DNA from: Actinomadura montaniterrae
GTDB taxonomy: Bacteria > Actinomycetota > Actinomycetes > Streptosporangiales > Streptosporangiaceae
DNA: 36,888 nt
Reading direction: 5' to 3'
Assembly (NCBI RefSeq): GCF_008923365.1
Contig: NZ_WBMR01000086.1
Span: 1-36,888 of the forward strand
A program made the position numbers and the translations under genes. Of this stretch, positions 25,489 through 32,993 are shown piece after piece (positions within the stretch are counted from its first letter, which is position 1; each line of letters opens with the position of its first letter). The notes beneath the pieces are model-generated. The model ran no database searches, was not told where the DNA came from, and was given only the letters and a program-made list of their open reading frames with translations.

Positions 25489-26040
25489 TCACGCGGGGTC
25501 GGCCGGTTCGCGGGTCAGTTCGGTGACCAGGAAGTGGAGGAGGTCCTCGCGCTCTTGGGCGCTTCGCGGCTGAACGAGCAGCCCTTCGACGAAGACGACG
25601 ATCGCGGCCGTGACGAGGTCGAGCCTGCCGGGCTCGACGTGGGGGGCGAGCAGGGTGCGCAGGCGGGAGGTCATGGCCTCCTGGAAACCGGCTTCGAGAT
25701 CGGCCGCGGCCTGGGAGTGCTTGGCGCGCTCGTGCATGGCGTGGGTGAGCGGCTGGAGCGCGGTGAGGCGTTCAACGGCCCATCGCAGCCGGGTCATCAA
25801 GCGGTTGTCCTCGGGCGGAGTACCGAGATCCTCGGCGTACACGTCGGCCAGGGCGGCGACGAACAGGTCGTCCTTGGTGGGGAAGTACCAGTAGATCGCG
25901 GTCCGGGCGAGCCCGAGCCGCTTCGCCACCGCGCTGTGGGACAGGGCGGCGGGACCGCCATCGCGCAGGATGCCCACCGCGGCCCGGCGGATCTCTGCGA
26001 TCTTGACATCCCGGTCGACGTCCTGTCTGTTGCGCGGCAT
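25489..26040 (-). CDS. TetR-family transcriptional regulator
   Basis: 183 aa with the HTH around residues 15-60: IAEIRRAAVGILRDGGPAAL then VAKRLGLARTAIYWYFPTK. The C-terminal ligand domain has no known signature. It sits between a dehydrogenase and the F420-type reductase in one operon, with gaps of 15 and 21 bp. Two TetR-type inverted repeats precede the first gene, so autoregulation of the operon is likely. Confidence 0.92.
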   Translation of the reverse strand: MPRNRQDVDRDVKIAEIRRAAVGILRDGGPAALSHSAVAKRLGLARTAIYWYFPTKDDLFVAALADVYAEDLGTPPEDNRLMTRLRWAVERLTALQPLTHAMHERAKHSQAAADLEAGFQEAMTSRLRTLLAPHVEPGRLDLVTAAIVVFVEGLLVQPRSAQEREDLLHFLVTELTREPADPA

Positions 26041-26055
26041 ACCGGGGACGCTATC

Positions 26056-26913
26056 TCAGCGGGCGTGCTCCCAGGCCGCCTTGGCGTCGGCGATGATCGG
26101 GGAGTCCGGCCCCACGACCAGGGTGTCGGCCAGTTCGTCGGGGAGCCTGCCGCGTTCCCGGACCGCGTCGGTGATCGCAGCACGCAACTCCATCGGACGG
26201 TGGTAGGCGTGCTCGACGGTCACCGCGGGATAGAAAACCCGCTCGTGCTCGTCCCGCACGGCGCGGACGATCAGCTCGGCGAGTTCCGCCGCGGTGCCCG
26301 TGCCGAGCATCCCGTCCAGGACTTCCACGAAACCGGGCAGCAGCATGCTCGCCCCCAGAGCCGGGGTGTCGACGGGACCGGGAATCACCTCGATAACGGA
26401 GACACCGGTGTCCAGCAGTTCCAGGCGCAGGGTCGAAGTGAGTTGCGCGAGCGCGGCCTTCGCCGCGGCGCTGTGGCCCAGTGACGGCCAGGCGAGCACC
26501 TGCCGGATCGAGGTCACGTTGACCACGGCCCCCGCGCGGCGCTCCCGCATCCCGGGAACGAGCGCGGCGATCATCGCCAACGGCGACCACCAGTCCACCT
26601 CGAACATGCGCCGGGCCTCGTCACGGTCGCCGACCGCCCAGACCGTCCCACCGGTCTCGCTTCCCGCGCCGTTGACCAGGACGTCCACGGGCCCGGCACG
26701 CTCCGCGACCCGAGCCGCCGCACCCGGCTCGCTCAGATCCGCGGTGATCACCGACACCGCGCCGGCGGACTCCGCTTCCAGCGCCGCGAGGCGCTCGGCC
26801 CTGCGCGCCACGGCGACCACCTCCGCACCCGCCGCGGCGAAAGCCCGTGCCGCTTCCCGGCCGATCCCGCTCGAAGCCCCTGTCACCAGGACCCGACTGC
26901 CTTCTATCTCCAT
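26056..26913 (-). CDS. SDR-family oxidoreductase lacking the catalytic Tyr
   Basis: 285-aa short-chain dehydrogenase. Cofactor motif TGASSGIG (about residues 11-18), ITADLSE, NGAG in place of NNAG, Ser in VTSIRQ, and Lys in AAAKAAL are present. The Tyr of the Tyr-x-x-x-Lys motif is Ser here (LGHSAAAKAAL; Ser is four before Lys), so proton relay should be impaired or altered. Start ATG 26913 has GGAGAGG upstream. It heads the operon with the TetR and deazaflavin reductase genes. Confidence 0.88.
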   Translation of the reverse strand: MEIEGSRVLVTGASSGIGREAARAFAAAGAEVVAVARRAERLAALEAESAGAVSVITADLSEPGAAARVAERAGPVDVLVNGAGSETGGTVWAVGDRDEARRMFEVDWWSPLAMIAALVPGMRERRAGAVVNVTSIRQVLAWPSLGHSAAAKAALAQLTSTLRLELLDTGVSVIEVIPGPVDTPALGASMLLPGFVEVLDGMLGTGTAAELAELIVRAVRDEHERVFYPAVTVEHAYHRPMELRAAITDAVRERGRLPDELADTLVVGPDSPIIADAKAAWEHAR

Positions 26914-26926
26914 GGAACATCCTCTC

Positions 26927-26943
26927 CTTGTCGCTGTGACAAG
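26927..26943. promoter_or_regulatory. TetR-type operator, proximal site
   Basis: CTTGTC-GCTGT-GACAAG, a perfect 6+5+6 dyad, 13 bp upstream of the SDR start. A similar second site lies one centre-to-centre distance of 31 bp further upstream. Confidence 0.65.
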
Positions 26944-26957
26944 AGACTAAGTGCCGC

Positions 26958-26974
26958 CTTGTCAGTGCGTCAAG
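26958..26974. promoter_or_regulatory. TetR-type operator, distal site
   Basis: CTTGTC-AGTGC-GTCAAG, the same half-site with one mismatch in the right arm. It is centred 31 bp (about three helical turns) from the proximal site, so two regulator dimers could bind the same DNA face. Confidence 0.55.
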
Positions 26975-26995
26975 AGCGTGTCCGCCGGCGGTGCC

Positions 26996-27060
26996 GTGAC
27001 GCGGCGGAGTGACGCGGCGGAGTGACGCGGCGGAGTGACGCGGCGGAGTGACGCGGCGGA
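26996..27060. repeat. 13-bp tandem repeat, five copies
   Basis: Unit GTGACGCGGCGGA repeated exactly five times, followed by a partial sixth copy with one change (GTGACGAGGC). Non-coding, at the edge of the mobile-element debris. Confidence 0.95.
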
Positions 27061-27165
27061 GTGACGAGGCCGGTCACCCCGTCGAGCGCCCGGCTCCAGC
27101 TCTCAGTCCGTGGGACATCCCGGTTGCCGCAGCGCGCGCGGCTCGCGCGGCGGACGCCCCCGGCC

Positions 27166-27341
27166 TTCGATCCAGCCCTCTACAGGCGCCGCAACGTGGT
27201 CGAACGCCGCATCGGGCCGCCTCAAGCGATGGCGCGGCATCGCCACCCGCTTCGACAAGCTCGCCCGCAACTACCGCGCAGCGATCGTCCCGATCATCGC
27301 CCTGCTCTGGATCATCGCTGATCCATCGGACACGGCCTGGG
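27166..27341 (+). pseudogene. IS5-type transposase 3' remnant
   Basis: The piece reads FDPALYRRRNVVER in one frame, then after a frameshift GRLKRWRGIATRFDKLARNY and AALLWII-like C-terminus in another, the hallmark of the last part of an IS5-superfamily transposase. It ends near CTGATCCATCGGACACGGCCTGG, similar to the end of the element at the right edge of the window. The 5' two thirds are missing. Confidence 0.85.
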
Positions 27342-27365
27342 ACGTCCTGGCTGATGGCTCGCCTC

Positions 27366-27671
27366 TCACATCTCCTTGTGGATTGATGGTTGTTGAGGCA
27401 CGTGAAGTAGCGACGCCGGCTTGGGACCTTGACGCGTGCGGAAGTCGATGCGGCGTTGGGCGGCCGGCACGAGGGCGGCGGTGGATTGCCGGCCGCCGCC
27501 GTAGCTGAACGCCCGGATCGGTCCGCACGGCTGCGGTGTCTTCGTGGTTCGGGACGGTGCCGGGTGGCGGGCGGTGCGGTTCGGCCGGGTGCGGCCGTGG
27601 GCCTGATCGTGGTCGCGGTTGTCGCGGCAGTTCTGGCGGGTGGTGGCATGGGCGTTGTAGCGGTTGGGCAT
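27366..27671 (-). pseudogene. PAPS-reductase-like gene, 5' fragment
   Basis: ATG 27671 has a good GGAGG site. The start is low-complexity and basic, then AFSYGGGRQSTAALVPAAQR and RIDFRT match the PP-loop (SYGGGxQST) N-terminus of PAPS-reductase/ATP-pyrophosphatase-like proteins found on actinobacterial mobile elements. Matching sequence stops near 27434; the remaining codons are unrelated. The full protein would be several hundred residues, so only the N-terminal end remains. It follows the NlpC/P60 fragment by 10 bp, as in an operon. Confidence 0.6.
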
Positions 27672-27681
27672 GGTCCTCCGG

Positions 27682-27960
27682 TCAGGCTGCGATGTGGGCT
27701 GTGCTGGGGCGGGTGGCGCCGATGTACTGGCGCTCGCGGTAGGGGTTGCCGGTGAACTGGGAGATGCGGACGACGTCGCCGGTTTGGGGGGCGTGGATCA
27801 TCTGTCCGCGGCCGTAGTAGAGCCCGACGTGGTGGATCGTCGCCGGGTTACGTGTGTCGGTGGCGAAGAACAGCAGGTCACCGGGGCGCAGTCGGGTGCG
27901 AGCGATGTGCGGGCCCGCCCCGTATTGGGCAGCCGCGACGCGGGGTAGCTGGACGCCGGC
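27682..27960 (-). pseudogene. NlpC/P60 peptidase, 3' fragment
   Basis: The last 90 or so residues of an NlpC/P60 peptidoglycan peptidase: AGVQLPRVAAAQYGAG, LRPGDLLFFATD, the catalytic-His block IHHVGLYYGRGQMIHAP and GNPYRERQYIGATRP. The upstream part with the catalytic Cys (FDCSGL) is missing: similarity stops at about 27960, where unrelated sequence followed by integrase sequence on the other strand begins. This makes a hybrid junction. Such peptidases help cell-wall passage in conjugative elements. Confidence 0.8.
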
Positions 27961-28094
27961 ACCAGCACGCTGGCGGCGCTCCTGTCGACCGCGTGGGACA
28001 CGGCCTCGATCGAGGCGCTGCTGGAGCTGGACTGCGCACACCTGGACGCCAAGGGAGGCCCGATCGTACTCACGGCGCGCAACACCGCGGCGAC

Positions 28095-28893
28095 GGCCAC
28101 ACGCACCCTGCAGGGCGTCCATGCGATCCTCAAGCGCTCGATCCGGCAGGCGCAGGCCCGGGACCGGGTCACACGGAACGTGGCCGAGTTGGTCACGACG
28201 TCCAAGGGGAAGGCCGGGCGGCCGAGCAAGGCCAGTGGGATCACGTCGTCGCCTGGGACGAGGAGGCGGACGCCTGGCGGCCCGTCGACGAGGCCGGCTT
28301 CGACCACGACAGGTTTGCTCTCTATGTTCTCGCACTCCCCCAGGCCATGGCCGTCCTCGAGGCGGCCAAGTCATCCCGGCTGCACGCCTACGTGGTGCTC
28401 AGCCTCATGGCCGGCATCCGCACCGGGGAAGCGCGGGCTCTTCCTCTGGCGGTCGGTGCGAAAGCACGGTGACACCAAGACCAAGAAGTCCCGTCGGACC
28501 CTCGAGCTGCCCACGCAGGCCGCAGACGCCCTGCGCAAGCACCATAGGCGGCAGGCCGTCCAGCGGCTCCGTGCGGAGCTCTGGCAGGACAACAATCTGG
28601 TCTTCTGCACAGGGGTCGGGACTGCGCTGGACGCCGCCAATGTGCGGCGCGGCGGCTTCCGGCTGATCACCTCGAAAGCCGGGATCGGGGAAGACTGGAC
28701 TCCTCGCGAGCTCCGGCACTCGTTCGTCTCGATCATGAGTGACAGCGGGGTACCCCTGGAGACGATCGCCGATCTGGTCGGGCACGCGGGGACGGCCGTG
28801 ACCGAGAAGGTGTACCGGCACCAGCTCAGGCCGGTCATCACGCAGGGAGCCGAGGCCATGAACACGGTCTTCGGTCGCAGCCGGTCGGCGTAG
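28095..28893 (+). pseudogene. Tyrosine recombinase (integrase), truncated and internally shuffled
   Basis: The C-terminus is intact: TKKSRRTLELPTQAADALRK, TPRELRHSFVS (Arg II), LVGHAGTAVT (His) and KVYRHQL (Tyr nucleophile). Upstream, LQGVHAILKRSIRQAQARDR and the linker GRPSKA are also recognisable. In related integrases the order after GRPSKA is segment A (AMAVLEAAKSSRLHAYVVLS with Arg I in GIRTGEARAL), then segment B (WDHVVAWDEEADAW to DRFALYV), then WRSVRKHGDTK. Here B comes first (about 28234-28328) and A second (about 28329-28442), both in another frame. The N-terminal arm-binding domain is missing too. It cannot encode an active integrase. Confidence 0.85.
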
Positions 28894-28995
28894 GTCTGGG
28901 AGCGGTGGCTCCCCGTTTGGCTCCCGGACGGGCCTGAAGATCGAAAAAGGTCCCGGAGTGATCTCCGAGACCCTTGCTGACCTGCTAGAACGGGG

Positions 28996-29038
28996 TGGGC
29001 GATACTGGGTTCGAACCAGTGACCTCTTCGGTGTGAAC
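28996..29038 (-). other. Attachment-site core: tRNA-Val (CAC) 3' half
   Basis: Minus strand from the anticodon loop (GTTCACAC) through CGAAG, the T arm ACTGG TTCGAAC CCAGT and the acceptor strand ATCGCCC plus A. The 5' half of the tRNA (GGGCGAT, D arm, 5' side of the anticodon stem) is absent. A tRNA 3' half beginning in the anticodon loop is the usual att core of actinomycete integrative elements, and it lies about 100 bp after the integrase remnant. Confidence 0.8.
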
Positions 29039-29589
29039 ACGACCGATCATGCCTCGACTCCAAGGTTTTCTGGCATCACCGCAGGTCAGATGTAGACCTT
29101 GAGTACAGCACAGCGCACCTGAAGGAAGATCGAGTCCGTTGTGATCTCCCGCGATTCGCGCCTCACGGCGTTGTCGAGGCGTAGCGCTTAGTAGTCTTTT
29201 ATCGAGCGGTCTGATCACCCACCCCTTCTCCCAGGCCCGCAGGGGCGGTCGATCGGGGCCGAGGCTTGCTCTGATGCATTGGCTGGGCTTCGCTGCAGCC
29301 GGCAGGGCGCGGCCCGGGTCGGACATCGTTTACGGACATGTACCGGCTAGGCATGACGGCGTGTCGGTACACCGGGGCTCCCGTGACGACCGGGTTTGTG
29401 AGAGATCATCAGCCGCACAGGGCCTTGATGCGCTTTACTCAGGGCGCGCCCTGAGCTCCCGGCCAAAAGCCTGCTGATCATCGGTGTTGCGACGACAGGT
29501 TGAATCCCCCTGTGTGGGTGAGGCCGGGCCTTCGTGGTTCGCGCCGGTTCATCTCGGCGGGCTCGCCGCGACCGCCGCGAGGCAGACCA
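29039..29589. other. Intergenic region beyond the attachment core
   Basis: About 550 bp with no supported gene. It contains an 18-bp perfect palindrome (29438-29455) and a weaker dyad GTACCG/CGGTAC around 29340-29370. No tRNA 5' half is present. Confidence 0.4.
29438..29455. repeat. Perfect 18-bp palindrome
   Basis: CTCAGGGCGCGCCCTGAG reads identically on both strands. It lies in non-coding DNA between the attachment core and the VOC remnant; an operator or a recombination-related site are possible. Confidence 0.6.
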
Positions 29590-29780
29590 TCAAAAGCCCG
29601 TCAGGGCCCCGGAGACCTCCCAGCACACTTCGATTCGGTGACCGTCGGGGTCTGCGCAGGTAAACGAGACGAAGCCCGGATCGTCATACTGCTCGATGAT
29701 GTCCACTTCGTCCGCCCGCATCCGGGTGAGCAGGTCTGTCACCTCCTCGGGAGCGATGAGGACGCCGGCGGCACAGGGCC
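29590..29780 (-). pseudogene. VOC/glyoxalase-family C-terminal fragment
   Basis: About 60 residues: GVLIAPEEVTDLLTRMRAD, YDDPGFVSFTCADPDGHRIE and VCWEVSG, the typical end of a vicinal-oxygen-chelate protein. The N-terminal half is missing and the open frame continues only as GC-driven noise on the strand opposite the receptor gene. It is a remnant cut near 29770. Confidence 0.7.
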
Positions 29781-30139
29781 TACGCGGCCTACTCAACATC
29801 GAGCACGGCGGTAGGGTCCTCGCCGCCCGCAGAGGCCCGGCACGCGACCGCGCACTGTGCAGCCGTCTGGCGCGTGCGGCGGCGCCGGTCACGCGTCGCC
29901 GCCGACGACTCAGCAATTCGCGTCCGCGCACGGCTGGTCGGATGAGACCATCGCGCCATGCCGTGGTGGAACGGAAAACTCCAAAGGCTCGGGAACACCG
30001 ACCCGGCAGTTGCGCTTGGAGAACCGCCTCTCCCCCGCCATGACGGCTGGCGCGGTTCCCTCCTTTCCTTACGGAAGGTGTTGCATCGTTGTGCTCCAAT
30101 GACGGGACGCACACAGCCGGACGCGGAATGGGTGACGCT
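29781..30139. other. Leader region of the membrane protein/NLR operon
   Basis: About 360 bp without a supported gene. A 61-codon frame at 29958-30143 is open but has no ribosome binding site or family match. The promoter of the downstream pair should lie here; TTGCATCG near 30079 could be a -35 but no convincing -10 is seen. Confidence 0.35.
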
Positions 30140-30505
30140 ATGAGGGCGCGTGCGCTGATCTGGGCGGTGATCGGGGCCGCGGTGACGGCCGCCGGGACGC
30201 TCGTGGTGTTCTGGCTCGTGCGGGGACTGGAGCAGGCGGGCTGGCTGGCCGGCGTGCTCGGCGCGTTCGCCGCTCTGGCCGCGCTCGTGATGGCCCTGCC
30301 CCATCCTGCCCCTGCACCCGTCCCGCCGCCGACGCCCGAGCGGCCCGGCGAGGAGGACGGCGCGACCGTCAACACCTTCAGCGGCGGGACCGCCCACGGC
30401 CCGGTGGTCATGGGCCGCGACATCACCTTCACCGGCAGGCCCGCTCCCCCCACCGGCTCCGACCCGGACGAGGAGCCCCGGGACGGCGCCGGACCGTCCC
30501 GGTGA
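30140..30505 (+). CDS. Two-helix membrane protein with C-terminal amyloid-like motif (candidate effector)
   Basis: 121 aa from ATG 30140 (GGGTG upstream); an in-frame ATG at 30128 is an alternative. Two hydrophobic helices (residues about 6-27 and 35-53) are separated by a short polar turn. A Pro-rich linker (APAPVPPPTPERP) follows, then a Gly/Val-rich motif at residues 78-99 (NTFSGGTAHGPVVMGRDIT) and a short acidic tail. The motif is repeated at the N-terminus of the next protein, whose GTG start overlaps this stop by 4 bp. In known bacterial amyloid-signalling systems the effector carries such a motif at its C-terminus and the NLR at its N-terminus. I infer that this is the membrane-acting partner of the NLR. 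No enzymatic domain is seen. Confidence 0.75.
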   Translation: MRARALIWAVIGAAVTAAGTLVVFWLVRGLEQAGWLAGVLGAFAALAALVMALPHPAPAPVPPPTPERPGEEDGATVNTFSGGTAHGPVVMGRDITFTGRPAPPTGSDPDEEPRDGAGPSR

Positions 30506-32889
30506 ACGGCGGGACCCGCAACGAGATCACCGGCGGGATCTTCTTCTCCGCCGTGGTGCAGGGGCGTGACATCACTGTGGAGCTGCCTCCCGCCGTGCCC
30601 CCCGCACTGTCCGGTCTGCCCGCCGGGTCGGGCGCGTTCACCGGCCGCGAGGACGAGCTGCGCCGCGTGCTGGCCCCGCTGGCCCCGCCGGACTCGCGGA
30701 GCCAGGACGACGCAGGCCCGCTGGTCGTCGGCGCAGCGGTCAGCGGGATGGCGGGGGTCGGCAAGACGGAACTGGCCGTCCAGGCCGCCCGGACCGCGCT
30801 GGAGGATGGCTGGTTCCCGGGCGGCGTCCTGTTCGTCGACCTGTTCGGCTACGACAGCCTCCGGCGCGTCGAACCCGAAGTGGCGCTGGAGGGGTGGCTC
30901 CGCGCCCTCGGCCTCCCCGGCGAGCACGTCCCGCCCGGCCTCCAGAACCGGTCCCGGCTGTTCGCGTCGATCCTGGACACCTACGCCCGGGAGGGCCGCC
31001 GGATTCTCGTCGTGATCGACAACGCCGCCTCGCACGAGCAGGCCGGGCCGCTGCTGCCGGCCGACGGCCGCACCGCGGCGATCGTCACCTCGCGGCACCG
31101 GCTCGGCATGCTGAACATGCGGAAGGTCGATATCGGTGTCCTCCCCGCCGATGACGCGGTGACGCTGCTCCGGCGCGCTATGGCCATGCTCGATCCGGGC
31201 GACACCCGGATCGAGGACCATCCCGGCGACGCCGCCGCGATCGCCCGGCTGTGCGGCGGGCTGCCGCTCGCGCTGCGGATCATCGCGGCACTGCTGGCGG
31301 ACGAGCCGTCCCGGCCACTGGCCGGAACGGTCGCCGACCTGTCGGAAGCCGGAGCGCGCCTGGAGGAACTGCAGTACGCCGACGCCGACGGTGAGATCGC
31401 GGTACGGGCGGCGTTCGACCTGTCGTACGCACGCCTCACCCCGGAGCAGGCCCGGCTGTTCCGGTCGCTCGCGCTGAACCCCGGCGCCGAGTTCGGGCTC
31501 GACGCAGCGGCGGCCCTCGCGGACTCCCCGCACTCCGGTGTCCGCAGGACGTTGCGCCGCCTCCGCGCAGCCCATCTGATCGAGGACGGTTCGGCGGACG
31601 GCAGGTACCGCTTCCACGACCTGATGCGCGACTACGCCCTCGAAAGGCTGGCCGACGAGGACGCCGAGCCCGACCGCGTCGCCGCGCATGACCGGCTCGC
31701 GGAGTTCTACCAGCGGACCGCCGCATCTGCCGCCCGCCGGCTCGGCGGATCCGAGGGCGACCGTTTCGCCACCCGGGACCAGGCCCGGTCCTGGCTGGAC
31801 ACCGAACGCGCGAACCTGCTCGCCGCCCTGTCCGAGGCCCACGAGACGGGCCAGCCGCTCCGCACGTTCGCACTCGCGGCCGATCTGAGCGCCTACTTGG
31901 AATTCCGCCATCTCGTGGACGACTCGATCGCAGCACAGACACGTGCCGTGGACGCGGCGGCCAGGCTGGGCCCGAGGCAGCAGGCCGTCGCCGCGGCCAA
32001 CCTGGGCAACGCCTACCGCATCGGAGGGCAGTACGACCTGGCGGAGTCCCATCTCAGGCGCGCACGCAAGCTCCTGCGCGGAGTCGACCTCGTCTCAGAG
32101 GGCGATGTCCTGCACAATCTCGGACTCGTCTACTTCCGCATGGGCAGGTACGCCAGGGCCGAATCATGCCACCGGGCCGACCTGGACATCTGCACGGCCA
32201 CGCGAGACCGGCGCCGTCAGGGCCAGGCCCTGACCGCTCTCGGCGACGCTCTGCGAATGCAGCGCCGCTATGCGGAGGCCGCCAGAACCCTCGACACGGC
32301 CATCCGCCTCTTCGAACGCCTGGACGCCTCCGCCGATGCCATGCTCGCCCGCGTCAACCACGCGCTCACCTGCCTCGCCTGGCGTCCCCACAACTCAGCG
32401 GCCTTCATCATCTGGCAGCTCTGCGCTGCGCTCAAGGCGGCCGAGGAGATCGACGCACGCCCCGTCAAAGCAACGATCTTCCTCAACCTCAGCGCGGCCT
32501 ATACGAGCCGCTGCGGCACCTGCCACCGGGACGCGGCGATCCACTGGGCCCTGGAGGCGGCGGCCCTTTACAGATCGCTGCGCGACCTCCGCCAAGAGGC
32601 CGCAGCCCTCCGAAATGCGGGCATAGCGCACCGCAGCGCTGCGGAGGCGGCCGAGGCGGATCGCTACCTGCGGCAGGCACTGGCGATTTTCGCAGGGCTG
32701 GGCGCGTCCAGAGAGGTCAAAGTCCTGAACGCGCTGCTGGCGAAACCGGCCTCGCAACCCCTCTGCGATGAGCAGCACTCACGCGACGAGAAGGCACGCC
32801 TGCTGACGAAATGGTGCGGCGACCTGCCACACGCCGTGCTGGCCGGCGATACTGCACGACTGTCCGACTTCGTCTTCGTCATCCACTAG
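30502..32889 (+). CDS. NB-ARC/TPR (NLR-like) protein with N-terminal amyloid-like motif
   Basis: 795 aa from GTG 30502, overlapping the upstream stop (GTGA). Residues 7-28 carry the motif NEITGGIFFSAVVQGRDIT. The NB-ARC ATPase follows: Walker A GMAGVGKT (82-89), Walker B region LVVIDNA (about 168), VTSRHRLGM, GLPLAL (about 253) and an MHD-like FHDLMRDYAL near 371. From about residue 485 to 770 are TPR repeats (NLGNAYRIGGQYDLAESHL, NLGLVYFRMGRYARAE, ALGDALRMQRRYAEAARTL). There is no SARP or other DNA-binding domain in front, unlike AfsR. The design is that of a sensor that oligomerises on ligand binding and seeds the motif in the membrane partner. The ligand sensed by the TPRs is unknown. Confidence 0.88.
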   Translation: MNGGTRNEITGGIFFSAVVQGRDITVELPPAVPPALSGLPAGSGAFTGREDELRRVLAPLAPPDSRSQDDAGPLVVGAAVSGMAGVGKTELAVQAARTALEDGWFPGGVLFVDLFGYDSLRRVEPEVALEGWLRALGLPGEHVPPGLQNRSRLFASILDTYAREGRRILVVIDNAASHEQAGPLLPADGRTAAIVTSRHRLGMLNMRKVDIGVLPADDAVTLLRRAMAMLDPGDTRIEDHPGDAAAIARLCGGLPLALRIIAALLADEPSRPLAGTVADLSEAGARLEELQYADADGEIAVRAAFDLSYARLTPEQARLFRSLALNPGAEFGLDAAAALADSPHSGVRRTLRRLRAAHLIEDGSADGRYRFHDLMRDYALERLADEDAEPDRVAAHDRLAEFYQRTAASAARRLGGSEGDRFATRDQARSWLDTERANLLAALSEAHETGQPLRTFALAADLSAYLEFRHLVDDSIAAQTRAVDAAARLGPRQQAVAAANLGNAYRIGGQYDLAESHLRRARKLLRGVDLVSEGDVLHNLGLVYFRMGRYARAESCHRADLDICTATRDRRRQGQALTALGDALRMQRRYAEAARTLDTAIRLFERLDASADAMLARVNHALTCLAWRPHNSAAFIIWQLCAALKAAEEIDARPVKATIFLNLSAAYTSRCGTCHRDAAIHWALEAAALYRSLRDLRQEAAALRNAGIAHRSAAEAAEADRYLRQALAIFAGLGASREVKVLNALLAKPASQPLCDEQHSRDEKARLLTKWCGDLPHAVLAGDTARLSDFVFVIH

Positions 32890-32993
32890 CTGCCCACGGT
32901 GAGGCAGGATCTTATCGACGAGCTCGGAGATGCAGCCGGAGTCCTCCTGCCCGGCGAGGTGCGGGGCGGCGCTGTCGGTGGAGATCGTGGCCG

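Noticed and set aside
29590..32052. 820-codon open frame on the minus strand opposite the NLR gene
   Set aside because: It is the GC-driven shadow of the NB-ARC/TPR gene; only its last 60 residues (VOC fragment) resemble a real protein.
30502..32889. Reading the NLR gene as an AfsR/SARP-type pathway regulator
   Set aside because: AfsR-like proteins begin with a SARP DNA-binding plus BTAD domain; here the NB-ARC domain follows only about 60 residues containing the short motif.
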